Shown here in pieces: positions 37,091 to 47,155 of a stretch of DNA of 64,000 nucleotides. The position numbers were made by a program, and so were the translations under genes. Under the pieces are notes generated by a model that ran no database searches, was not told where the DNA came from, and was given only the letters and a program-made list of their open reading frames with translations. Positions within the stretch are counted from its first letter, which is position 1, and each line of letters opens with the position of its first letter. The DNA comes from Cryptomeria japonica. Taxonomy: Eukaryota > Streptophyta > Pinopsida > Cupressales > Cupressaceae. The stretch spans positions 380,701,179-380,765,178 of the forward strand of contig NC_081407.1 of the NCBI RefSeq assembly GCF_030272615.1, written 5' to 3'.

Positions 37091-37250
37091 AGACACAGAC
37101 GCTTCTGTATACTTCACAGACGCGATTTCTAGACACAGACGCTTCTCTGTTAGACACAGACGCTGCTAAAAACACAGACGCTATTCTGCCCTTCACAGAC
37201 GCGCTTAGATGACCCAGATGCGGTTAAAACAGACACAAACGCGTTTCTGT
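37091..37250 (-). repeat. Array of eight CGCGTCTGTGT units in the gag leader (proximal)
   Basis: Plus strand ACACAGACGC(G/T) at spacings of 17-23 bases; on the minus (sense) strand it reads GCGTCTGTGT, the same unit and polarity as in the PMD intron. Confidence 0.85.
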
Positions 37251-37515
37251 AAACTTCGTGCAATTTTTCCAATCTGTGAAGTTGTTTTGTTGTGACCAAA
37301 TCCGACTGTTTGACTGTTTTTCGTGACAAGAGGACACAATGTTGATGAGGACTCAATGTTTGCAAGTGTTTAGACTCCAAAAGTGTGTTGTTTGATGTAA
37401 AATGTTTTGCATACACTTGAAGACACAAAAGACACAATGTTTTGTTGTTTGGTCTTGAATGTTTGAATGTTTAACATAAGACAAGCACAATTCTTATGGC
37501 TGGCCAAGACAATAG

Positions 37516-37860
37516 TTGTTGATCCCACATAGGGTTTTACCCCCGAGGCTACGCTATTCAGAGCGGATACTTAGATGCTTGACCTCACTGGCTCCACCCT
37601 CGGCACTCACTTCTCGGGTCAGCCAAGCATCGGTCCCCATGAAAAGTCCCCATGGCGAACTTTGTATCTCTACTAAGAACCGTATGTGTGTGGGCCGCTA
37701 CCAGATGTCCGAACTCCTGCCTCAACAACTAGAATGATTTGGGCTTCTAAAACAAAAAGGTGCTAGTTAGGGCATCCGCTCGTGTGGCCATACATGTGGC
37801 ACTTTCAGCTCTGTAAATACAGAAGGCTCCCAGCCGGTAGGGGTTACGCCCTACAAATGA
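37516..37860 (-). other. GC-rich leader island of element A, unknown function
   Basis: Composition unlike its A/T-rich neighbours, with pairs such as CCCATAGG-like and CCGGTAGGGG palindromic words and no long ORF. It was compared by eye with rRNA and tRNA and does not fit. It may be an RNA packaging, dimerisation or translation signal, or foreign sequence captured by the element. Confidence 0.4.
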
Positions 37861-38454
37861 TCAAATAAATTTGATCAAACGGGTTTATGGGGAGACATAG
37901 TGTTGGTATGAACTAATCAGCACATGTTATTCATAGTTTTCACCATGAATACATTTATTTATAGTGGTTTGGAAGAAGATGGCTTTTCTTTTACTACCAC
38001 TTGGGTCGTTCTCTTCTCACTAGTAGTCCTAATGACCACACAGGAAGACAGGCCCTCTAAAGATTAAACAAAAAGAGCCTATTGCTCAAGACACAAAAGA
38101 CAATGATTCAATTTTAGTGCACCAATGGAAGTGTTTGCTAATCTATGAAAACAAGGCACAAAACAAATTTTCAAAACCCTAGCCAAGGACCTGCAACAAA
38201 ATTTGTTAGTAGTTTGGGTTGTTTCAAATGATCACCCCTTCCTGCAAGCACACAAGTTAGGTAAATTTTAGAAACCCAAAAGACTTTGTGAAAAAGGGGC
38301 CTTCAACAAAAATGTTTTTGCTTCCAAAACAAGCTGCACAAACTTGGTTAGCTAGATCTACAAGGGTTAGTCCAAAAATAAACCAGATCTGAAACCCTAG
38401 GTGCGAAATCCGAAAACTGAATCAAAGAAAATTTTAAAATTCTGAAATAGTAAA

Positions 38455-38692
38455 AACACAGACGCTGTTATACCAGACACAGACGCGTCTATATGACACA
38501 GACGCGGTTCTGTGATGCACAGATGTGGCCAAAACACACAGACGCCCTTCTTGGACACAGACGCGATTCTGAAACACAGACGCCCCTGTCTGAGACCTGC
38601 AAAACAAAATTTGTTGAAAACACAGATGCGATTCCCACCTCCGCAGACGCTCCTGAAACTCAGAGACACGATCGGAACGCTCGCAGACGCAG
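38455..38692 (-). repeat. Array of about 11 CGCGTCTGTGT units in the gag leader (distal)
   Basis: Plus strand units ACACAGACGCG with variable 7-9 base spacers, period mostly 19-20 bases. Sense strand polarity is the same as in the proximal array. Confidence 0.85.
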
Positions 38693-38782
38693 AAATACCT
38701 AAAATGTCGTCGAAAAATGTCCGATCTGCAACTTCAAAAACGCAAAATCTGCAACAAAAAGGTTAAATGCAAAGGGACAAGA

Positions 38783-38800
38783 GTCCCACCGGGCGTGCCA
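38783..38800 (-). other. Primer binding site of element A
   Basis: Minus strand TGGCACGCCCGGTGGGAC, three bases from the 5' LTR end. It starts with TGG as expected for a tRNA 3' end; I could not assign the tRNA with certainty. Confidence 0.7.
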
Positions 38801-38803
38801 AAA

Positions 38804-39576
38804 TGTATATGGTGAAAATGGACAACAATAATAACAATATTGAAAGGCTAAATGAATTCCAACCACAAAACCATAGCCTAACAATCAACAAAGATCCACC
38901 ATAACATATGAAGATTACCTAAGACAATGCAAATCACATGAAATCACAAAGATTATACCATCACATGTCCAATAGGGTTTTGATCTCCATTCTTCCTATC
39001 TCTACTGATCTTGCTTGATATATTTGCTCTCGGATTTTTTATATGCACAAGAGCTCAACAAATAACGAAATGTGGTTGCAAGTAGGATCGTAGTGTAGCC
39101 AAGTCTTCAAGATTAGTCATTAGGGTTTGATAATGAAGGAGGCATCTTCTTAAATAGAAGACACAATATGAAATGGAGGGATAAGATTGAGAGGTGTAAA
39201 AAGAGAGGTCGGCTAGGATTAGAGGGTAGGTAAAAGAAATACCAAAATAATGAAAGAGGTAGGTAGTGTAGGAATTAAGAGATGAATGACATGTGTCATG
39301 TGTAGAAAAAGCTAATGAATTAATTAAATAAATAAAGATTTATTTAATTAATAGAAGAAGTGGGATAATTAAATAAATAAAATATTTATTTAATTTAGGA
39401 AAAGGATAATTTAAATAAAATAAATGTATTTATTTAAATGAGAAATAAGGCTAGAAGAAGATAAATGAATTAATTAAATAAATAAAAATTTATTTAATTA
39501 ATAGAAGAATTAGGCTTAGATAATTAAATAAATAAAATATTTATTTAATTAGACTGGACAATTTTGAGTGTCTACA
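38804..39576 (-). repeat. 5' LTR of element A
   Basis: Almost identical to 23513-24285 over 773 bp. TATA-like TATTTAAG at 39149-39156 (minus). Followed by the right GCCAG duplication (39577-39581). Confidence 0.95.
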
Positions 39577-39581
39577 GCCAG

Positions 39582-41064
39582 CAATACTCCGGATTATCCG
39601 TAGGATGCACAAGAGTACAGGCAAAGGAATGTTCCTTCTCCCCCAAGAGATGAAATGAAAAGACTGGCCATGTTGGTATTGGAAGAACTCAAGAAGGTGA
39701 AAGTTAGCCTGCCACTTTATGAGTTGTTAAAGGTATCAGAAATTAAGGATGTTGTAATCAATACCCTGAATGATTCAAACTCAGTAAGGCCAAATGTTCA
39801 GAATACGTCCAAAGAAGTGACCAACAATGTTCAAGCCACCATCAATGTAATTCAAGATAAAGCTGACAGCAAGCAACAATCTGAACAAGACGAATGTATG
39901 GTCCAGACTGTAGCCTTCCCAGCCAAAAAGGAGGATATGTTAGAAGAGAAGGTGTTACTCAAAAGAGGCAAGGTCAAGAAAACTCAACCCACCATCAAAG
40001 AAAGTCTTACTACAAGTCAAATTCTTCCAGAGAAAGGGGGTGTGGCTAAGAAAGATGTGATCAAGAAAGGAAAGTCTCTAAAAAAGATGGATAATTCAAA
40101 AGAGGAAACATCAAAAAAGAGTAACAATCTAAATATTAATGAAGAGAAGAATCAAGAACATGACGAGGACTCTTCAATTCTTTGCCAAGGAAAGGATGAG
40201 CCAGCCCCGTTTCTGTTATTAGTTAGGATCTTTGGAAAGTTATTGCACAATTGTTTATATGATTCAGGAGCTTCTAGCAATGTAATGCCTTTGGCTGTTT
40301 GTCAGAAGCTAGGTATAACTCCTACTCCTACTAGAAGGAAGGTCACTCAGTTGGACAAGACGGAAGTTCCAGTCATGGGAGAATTGAACAACATCCATAT
40401 GCAGCTAGCAGCGAACCCAAGAGTCCAAAATTTTATAGACATATCAGTTGTGGATATACTTGACACATATGGTATGCTTCTGAGTAGAGATTGGTCAAGA
40501 AAACTGAATGGGTATGTGTCAACAGACTTTGCACACATGTGGTTACCCTGGAGAGGAGTTCCAAATCAAATCAAGATCAACAGCACTCTGAGATTGAGAC
40601 TTATGATAACTGAGTATGGAGAAGATAATGAGGTCCTATTCTTGGAGACTGATTTAGGGACATATAAACCCAAAGTAGAAGAAGTCTTGATGATACAGAA
40701 CCTGCAAGAGGAAGACAGTCAACAAGAGGTGATAGAATCTACAGAAATTGTTGTGGAAAGTGATCAAGGATCTGACCAAGATGATGATGGAATGTTTGAA
40801 AATTTTAGAAAATTTGTCCACAGGAATGTGCAACAGAGTATGCAACTTGGCAATTTGGCGTCTGTCCGAGATCTACTCCTCCCTAATTGGTGTAGGATAC
40901 ATAATGTCGTTCATTCAAAATTATCTTGTGCCATGTGCAAGACTGCATTAGAACAAGTATACAAGAGAGTCCCACGGACATTGATAGTAGAAGAAATTGA
41001 AAACCCTGAAATAGAAAACTCTTCGGAAGATGAAGTTCTATTTGACACATCAGAGTCGCTGTAG
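39582..41064 (+). pseudogene. gag tail and protease of element B (resumes after element A)
   Basis: The frame from before the insertion continues here (NTPDYP, one TAG at about 39600) into an ATG at 39655 and 469 open codons. The first 180 residues are a Lys/Glu/Gln-rich linker. The retropepsin core begins PFLLLVRIFGK and has LYDSGASSNVMP at residues 202-213 (Asp at 203, D-S-G triad), followed by the flap-side NFIDISVVDIL and a Trp-rich GYVSTDFAHMWLPW. An acidic C-terminal domain with CRIHN...CAMC Cys residues follows. The stop at 41064 may be natural. No reverse transcriptase follows: the sequence switches to the PDS5-like pseudogene. Confidence 0.8.
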
Positions 41065-42651
41065 TAGAAGTCTGATTTGGTGATTTGGATGATTTATAAT
41101 GCATCATACTCAACTGTAAACAAAGCTCATCCACCTTCTTCTCCTTATCTTCTACAAACTTAATAGCAAGATCCCTATCCATAAGCAGTTGCAAGTAATC
41201 TGATTTCATCCTTTCAAAGGCTTCTTTTATCATGCTCAATTGAGTGCTAGTGATTCCAATTGGAACTCCCTTGTGTCTCTCAATTTGTGTTTCCCAAGTA
41301 AGATCATCAATGTACTTGTGAGATTCATCAGCCCTAGTTAGGACTTGTATAACCCTTTCCTCTATGACTAATAATTTGTCCTTCAAATCTTGCAATGGTA
41401 AAGGTTTTTGTTCAATTTCATTTAAGGTACATGAGTTGTCACCCATTAAATTTTCTGATTGGTTATCAATTATAAAAACATTATCAAACTGAACTGTCTC
41501 ACTAGATGATGGCATGCACTCTTCATAAAGCTCAACTAGGGCAGCAACTGAGTGGGTTTATTAAAGAAGTTTTTATCTTCTCCTACTTTATCAATAATGA
41601 CTTGTAAATCTCCAATGAAGAGTTTGGAAAACCTCACTCGAAGCGATTGTTTCTTCCTTCCAATTATCCACCTTAGCTGATTGAAAGCCATTATCCTTTT
41701 GCTTTCATCATGCCTAGTAAGAGATGGATTCAAGGCTGTAATTTTAGCTTGCTTCTCATGAGACATGGAAGCATTCTCATCTGTAATTTTGCCCTCATTA
41801 CCACTTGGCTGCAATGCATCCTCTTCCTTATTAATTTGACAAATATGATCAAGTCTTTAAGCTTTCTGACATCTGAAACAAATTTTCTCTCTTCTCATTT
41901 GGTTTTTGCTCTTTTTTGGAGACCCTGAAACCTGTAAACCCATGGAGTTTAGTTCATTTTCAGTCATCTGTTCCTTGAGCCTTTCAATTTTCTGCTCAAT
42001 CAACCCTTTGGAGAACTCATAAGCACAAGGTAAGACAACCAGCTCCTTTCTCCAAATAGCTAACAAATCTGATTGCAACTGCCTGCAAATATCCTAATCC
42101 TCATCTAGGATCATGGACAATATGTCGAACATATTTGTCTTCACCTTATCTGAATGGTGTTTCTTGATTTCAGCAATGAAACAATTGAAGATTTGAAGAA
42201 TCATTTTTTTACATTTGAGATCCAACATAATGATGAATGATCTAGTACTTGCCATGATTTCTAAAATCTTAGCCCTCTTACCAAAAGTAGGGGCTTTGAC
42301 ATCATGTTACCCATGTATGCTCTCCACAATCAACTGTAGAACCCTCTTCAATATGTTATCATTATAGGGTGCTACAAGAGAAGTTATTCTTATAATCTCA
42401 TTGAAACAAGTAGCCACTGCAAGTCTAAATTCTTCATAAGGATGTTCCAGTAACTTGTGCTGGACCAAAGCAAGCATTGAGGGTTGCAAAGCCCAATTTG
42501 GAAGCCTCCAATCTGATTGGTCTACTTTGGACAAATATGAGTCTAATTCCTGTGACTTAGAGAGAACACCATTAGGAAGTTTAATGGATTCCAATTGTAA
42601 ACTATTGGTGTATGTTTTATCATCTACCAAACATTAGGATAGGATACCAGA
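41065..42651 (-). pseudogene. PDS5-like cohesin-cofactor pseudogene, intronless
   Basis: Minus strand, largely one frame from about 42651. The region NWALQPSMLALVQHKLLEHP, VATCFNEIIRITSLVAPYND and, further on, MASTRSFIIMLDLKCKKMI with ILDEDEDI-like spacing follows the order and pattern of the N-terminal HEAT repeats of plant PDS5, the sister-chromatid cohesion factor. In-frame stops (about 42308, 42086, 41855) and a frame change near 41530 kill it. The last 150 codons (ETQIERHKGVPIG ... KKVDELCLQLS) are coiled-coil-like and not recognisable as PDS5. Exons are joined without introns, unlike the many-exon genes of plants, suggesting an RNA-derived copy captured by a retroelement. Its 3' end abuts the B protease stop tail-to-tail. 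Confidence 0.65.
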
Positions 42652-44260
42652 AGGCATTCTATCCTCTCCTAAAAAATCACTACTGATTCCAAGGTTTATA
42701 TGTGCAAACAAGCAACTTTAGTGGATTAGCTTCTTGGGTAGTGTATGCTGAAATTTAAAGGGGGACTTACGTTTGACAAGTATCTCGAACAATTGGACTT
42801 AGGATTTGGCAATTTTAGGCTCTTCTTCTTTTTTGGGGGATTTTCGGGTTTTAGACGTTCAAAAGAAAGGGAAAAAGGGAATAGGGTTTAGAAGGTTAAT
42901 CTAATCCTATGAATGTTGGAGACGGTGTCAACTGTGTGCTCTCGAGAAACCAAACTTCGCTTCGCCACACTAGGGACAACTACACAAAGCCGGTGCAATC
43001 TTCAGTGGGTTGTGCTTATGATCGAGATATCGGGATGCACATGGGATAAGCTCAGACTAACTTTACACGGTAGAATGGAAATCATCCATTTACCAAAAGT
43101 ATGAGCGGAGATGCACAATCAATTGATACTTATCAAATCCTTCACTCGAATTAACAACAATGGAAGTAAATCTATATTATCTTTAACTAGGTGTTGAGGA
43201 ATCTGAAACCATGCAATCATTCAAACAATAGTGATTACAAAGTAGCGCACATGCAATATATTATCTGAAATGATCTTAAGAAACAATATATCAAAAACCT
43301 CACCCTCTCCAAATGAGAGGAGGCAACCTTATATAATTTTCGAAAATCAATGAATGGCCGAGATCAAACAGTGATCAAGGGCCAAAATTGAAAGCTACAA
43401 ACCCTAATTAGGGTTTCCCGAAACTAACTACCCTTGACCAATGAGAAGATTACATTTGGGACACTTGTCCTTCTTGCTAAAAATGAACCCTCAATGAAAA
43501 TAGAAGGTTGTTACATTGTGAAGTGTGCCCTTCTAGAAGCTTCTGGATAAGTCAGGTTCATTGAACCTAGACATGTTGACTTGGAGCAATATGATTGATC
43601 GAAAGATGACGAGGCGCCACCTCAACGTGTTGGATGTCTTCCTTGAATTCTTCAATTTGTGTCAAGAAATTGTCTAAGTATGGAAATTTGATTCCTTATT
43701 GTCGCCATTTGATTTTGCTTGGGAGCTTGTCCTCTTCAGGAGATGAAATCTTTCAAGAAGTTGGAAGTTTATCTAACTTTTCCATATTTTCACCAAGTCT
43801 GAGAACTTTTCTTTCTTGATGCCTTGAGATTCTTTCAAGTGCCTCGAATTTGGAGAAGAAATCCCCTCATGAAGTTTTTTCTCATACTTAGCCAAATTTT
43901 GGCCCTCTCTATACTCAGACGAACCTTGCCTGTGGTCCCGTCTTCAATTCTGAATTTGGCTTGAAACTCCATTTGTGTTTTCTGTGATGATCTTGCCTTC
44001 AGTTGCCATTATATGTTGTGTGGGAGGAGGGTAAAAGCTCTAGATAACCCCTTGCAAATATGAAATGATGGGATCAAGCTGTTCAGGCATTCGCTGTGAT
44101 CATGTCCTCCTTCTAAATACCCTAACATTTGGAGAAGAATTTCTCCATGCCTTCATCATAATTGAGGACATTGGAATTTTCTTTGTGAAACATTTCCCAT
44201 GCTTAGCCAAATTTTGGCTATCTTCACGCCCAGATGAACCTTGTCTATGAACTTGTCTTC
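42652..44260 (-). other. LTR-like promoter region upstream of the PDS5-like pseudogene
   Basis: No ORF. On the minus strand TATATAAG (43328-43335) precedes a C/T-rich transcribed-looking leader that leads to the pseudogene at 42651. Further upstream is a direct duplication of about 312 bp spacing, each copy with GCCAAATTTTGGC (near 43893 and 44206) followed by matching 60-base tails. It could be an LTR of the element that carries the PDS5 copy; its ends were not found. Confidence 0.4.
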
Positions 44261-44266
44261 AATCTT

Positions 44267-44735
44267 TCATTTGGAGGCTCCCTTCCTTGGCTTGTCTAGC
44301 CAGGAATGGTTAACTATGGCGTCATACTCTTCCAAGTGAGCCTGATACAGACCGTCTACTTCGTCCTTAGGCATATATACTGTGTTGTGATACTCAGGGA
44401 TCCTGAAGGCCTCTCTGATGGCTTCATCGTTGATGTTCGCCAATATCCTCCCATCATGTGCAATGATGTCCTTGTTGATAGGGTTGTAATGCTTGGCACA
44501 CTCGACCACTAGTTCATTACACTGCATGGTGGGAAGGAAGCCAGCAGCATGTACAATACCGCTCTTCATCATCTTTCACGCAATGGTGGTAGGCACAAAG
44601 TTGTCCAGACCAAACATTCGCTTTTTGAACTCCCTCAGACTGATGTGTCCGATGTTGGTGTCACTGACATTCTTCCACTTTGAAGTCATCCTTGACTCCG
44701 GAGGAGCATCTTTATCTACCTAGAATTTCATGGTA
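44267..44735 (-). pseudogene. ORF0 of element C (5' part only)
   Basis: Minus-strand homologue of the start of element B ORF0. After a likely splice acceptor (CATCTGCAG) it has KWKNVSDTNIGHISLREF, one TGA (about 44577), then SGIVHAAGFLPTMQCNELV, VECAKHYN, HDGRILANINDEAIREAF and a decay after WLDKPRKGASK. The rest of the ORF and all of gag are absent because other repeats begin at 44266. Confidence 0.65.
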
Positions 44736-44739
44736 TTTG

Positions 44740-47155
44740 GGACCTGCAGATGAACGATGAGAATTTTCAAGTTAGAAAATATTTCGCAAAATTTCAAAAA
44801 AAATCATGGGGCCATGAAATGGTTAAGTGTTGGAAAATTTTCCATTTTTACTCTCATACTAAGCCATAAAAATCGAATTTTCACCTCAAAACCCTCAGTC
44901 TTGAGGCTAGTTGTGGTTACCACCAAGTGTTAAAACTTTCAAAAAAAATTCATACTTAACCAAAAAAAAGATTTTTCTTCCAAAATATTTTTAAAAAATA
45001 TTTCTCAAGTTCTTGAGAATATTCAAAAAAATCTTTAAATTTGCATTTTGAATTGGATTTCACCTTCGAATGTGCAGAAACAGGGCTAGAAATCATCTCG
45101 AAAATATTCAGAAAATTTAACGAAGGTTAAATAATCTTCTCGCGCTTGATTTCCCTCCAAAAATATGTGAAAAATCTGGTCTAAAATGATTATCCAACTT
45201 CCAGAAATGTCAAAATCCTTGTCCAGATGATCTTCGAACTGAACTTTTTACCAAGCTTTCCTTAGTAATTTCAAAATCGTTGATGTAACAATGAAGTTAA
45301 TAATGAAGTATTTGTAGGCAAGGTTAAATTCTCAAGTAGAAACCTTTAAGATCTTCCAAATCGTAATTCTAACTTCATCTTCAATCTTTTTGGAAAGTTT
45401 TTCGCCATGTTTCCAATTTTGAAAAATATCTTCCAAAAGTTTCTAATTTGGTTTATAAGTTCAAAATATCTATTAATCTTCCAATAAAAAAACTTTCTAT
45501 TTTGGTTGAGGTTTGAAAATATCTGTTGATCCTTAAATTTTCTTTTTAGAAACTTTCTATTTTGGCTTTTAAGTTCAAAATCCTTGTTAATCTTCCAATA
45601 TTCCATTTTGAAAAATATTCTATTTTGGTCTTCGAATTCAAAATTTCGGATAAGTTTTTATGACATCATATTGATTATGTTTGACTTTTCAATGCCTTGG
45701 TGAAAAATTTTGAATTTTGAATTTCCGATTTCTTGAATTTTGGTGCACTTTTAGATATTTTCCAAGGTATGGCAGACTTTAGCCTTAGCTCCATCAAGGT
45801 GAAAATTTGGCTAAGGCATTGGGGCGGACTTTAGGCTTCGCTCCTCTGTGGCTTCCTTTATCCTTGGGTGGACTTCATCCTTAGCCGCTTCATGGTCTCC
45901 TTCCTTCTTGGGCGGACTTTGGCCTTAGCACCCATGTGACCTCTTCATCCTTGGGCGGACTTCAACCTTGGCCCCTTCATGGTCTCCTTCCTTCTTGGGC
46001 GGACTTTGGCCTTAGCACCCATGTGACCTCTTCAACCTTGGGTGAACTTCAACCTTAGCCACTTCATGGCTTCTTAAGCTTTGGCGGACTTTGGCTTGGG
46101 CACCTATGTGGCCCCTTCAACTCATGGCGGACTTTGGAGTAGGCACACAGGTGACCTCCATTGGCATGGCGGACTTTAGGCTAAGCACCCACATGACCTC
46201 CATTATGCAGGGCAGACTTCAACCCTTGCTCCTCCATGGTCTCTTTAGGTGGGGCGGACTTTGGAGTGGGCACCCATGTGACCTCCAAACTCATGGCGGA
46301 CTTTAGGCAAGGCACCCACATAGCCTCCTAAGGCATGGCAGACTTCAGGCAAGGCTCCTTCATGGCCTCTCTTGCATCATGGTGGGGTTTGAACCTGCAA
46401 ACATACTTCAAAACCCTTGTTAGCCAAACTTAGAAGAATTTTCAAAGAAATTTCAAAATTTCACAGTTTAATCTAATTTAATCGGATTAACTTGAAATTT
46501 GAAATCCATGCTTAGGTGGATCATCTGAGGCCTCACGCCCCCTAAAATCTAGGGATTTGGCTTTTTAGGTCAAAACTTGGAATTTTCGAGATCTAGTCGG
46601 AGCTGGTCAGTGGCGCAAGTGTGAACCCTAGGTTTGCATCCTGAAAAAGCAAAAAGCCTAAAATCTAGGGATTAAGCTTTTTAGGTCAAAACTTGGAATT
46701 TTGGGATCCCAGTCGAGGTAGGTCAATGGTAGCAGTGCAGACCCTAAGTACCCATTCTGAAAAAGCCAAAAGGTGGACTTTCTAAAAATAGAAAGAAAAC
46801 TTTCTAAAAATAGACATACCGGGGATTGGGCTAGAAATGCCAAAAACAAAACTTTCTAAAAATAGACAAAGCAAAAAAGCAAACTTTCTAAAAATAGAAA
46901 GTTGTTCAAATTGATCCAAATCGATTGCGATTTTCGTTATTTGGCATCCCTAAGCGCTTTGAAGGTGTTTGTACTCTGGAATCACATGATTTGCAAAAAC
47001 TAACTTTCCAGTGTCCAGGCTTGAACTGTTTGAAACTGAGTAAAGTTTGGTGAATTTGAAGCGAAAGATCATGGGCGCTAGCAGAAACTCTAGAAAGCAT
47101 GAAAAAGAGAGGGTCCCCATTTGCAATGGGGCGATGTGTGAAAAAGGTCACAACA
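44740..47155 (-). mobile_element. Element C: LTR and leader of a B-family element, minus strand, truncated
   Basis: Begins on the minus strand TGTTGTGACC at 47155, with CACACATCGCCCC as in element B. The first 600 bases hold duplicated segments of about 112 bp (46548 and 46661) and four copies of ACTTTCTAAAAATAG; next a 45-bp tandem array (45775-46370); then an A/T-rich leader running to ORF0. The internal remainder and the second LTR are missing. Confidence 0.65.
45775..46370 (-). repeat. Tandem array in element C LTR, about 13 units of 40-50 bp
   Basis: Plus-strand consensus GGCGGACTTTGGCCTTAGCA followed by CCCATGTGACCTCC-like spacer. Unit types alternate between TTTGG...CACCCATGTGACC and TTCAACC...CTTCATGG, giving a higher-order pattern. 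Unrelated in sequence to the array in the same place in element B. Confidence 0.85.

Larger units (their letters stand above)
36600..38803 (-). other. 5' leader of element A (2.2 kb) with repeat arrays
   Basis: Non-coding on the minus strand. From the primer site inward: array of about 11 CGCGTCTGTGT units (38455-38692), A-rich stretch, GC-rich conserved-looking island (37516-37860), second array of eight units (37091-37250), then a segment of repeated tracts before the gag start. An unusually long, structured leader. Confidence 0.7.
23513..39576 (-). mobile_element. Element A: 16 kb Ty3/gypsy Tat-lineage retrotransposon with an antisense PMD gene
   Basis: Two 773-bp LTRs (23513-24285 and 38804-39576), differing at only about ten sites by eye, are flanked by GCCAG. 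On the minus strand: 5' LTR, primer site, 2.2 kb leader with repeat arrays, gag, protease, RT, RNase H, archaeal-type RNase H, integrase, then a plus-strand PMD gene, polypurine tract and 3' LTR. The dual RNase H and antisense extra ORF place it in the Tat lineage. It is the youngest insertion in the nest. Stops in every ORF make it non-autonomous now. Confidence 0.95.
15908..41064 (+). mobile_element. Element B: Ty3-type LTR element (5' half), split by element A
   Basis: A plus-strand element beginning TGTTGTGACCATTTCACAC at 15908. Order: long U3 with a hairpin array (16360-18250), TATA box (18771), leader with a likely intron, ORF0 (19310-21520), gag (21592 onward), element A inserted at 23512/39582, then protease (39655-41064). 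Reverse transcriptase, integrase and 3' LTR are missing: at 41065 the sequence changes to a PDS5-like pseudogene on the other strand. The family also occurs as element C (44267-47155, minus). Confidence 0.75.

Noticed and set aside
37516-37860. rRNA, tRNA or organelle DNA insertion
   Set aside because: GC-rich and structured, but no tRNA arms and no recognisable rRNA core sequence.
37150-38702. ORFs across the gag leader of element A
   Set aside because: They translate the 20-bp repeat units (for example repeated CVF or TQT patterns) and have no start context or domain.
41065-42651. Functional PDS5 gene
   Set aside because: In-frame stops, a frame change and loss of the C-terminal part; also located within nested elements.
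15908-47155. B and C as two LTRs of one element
   Set aside because: They lie in opposite orientation and each leads inward to its own ORF0, so they are two insertions or an inversion, not an LTR pair.
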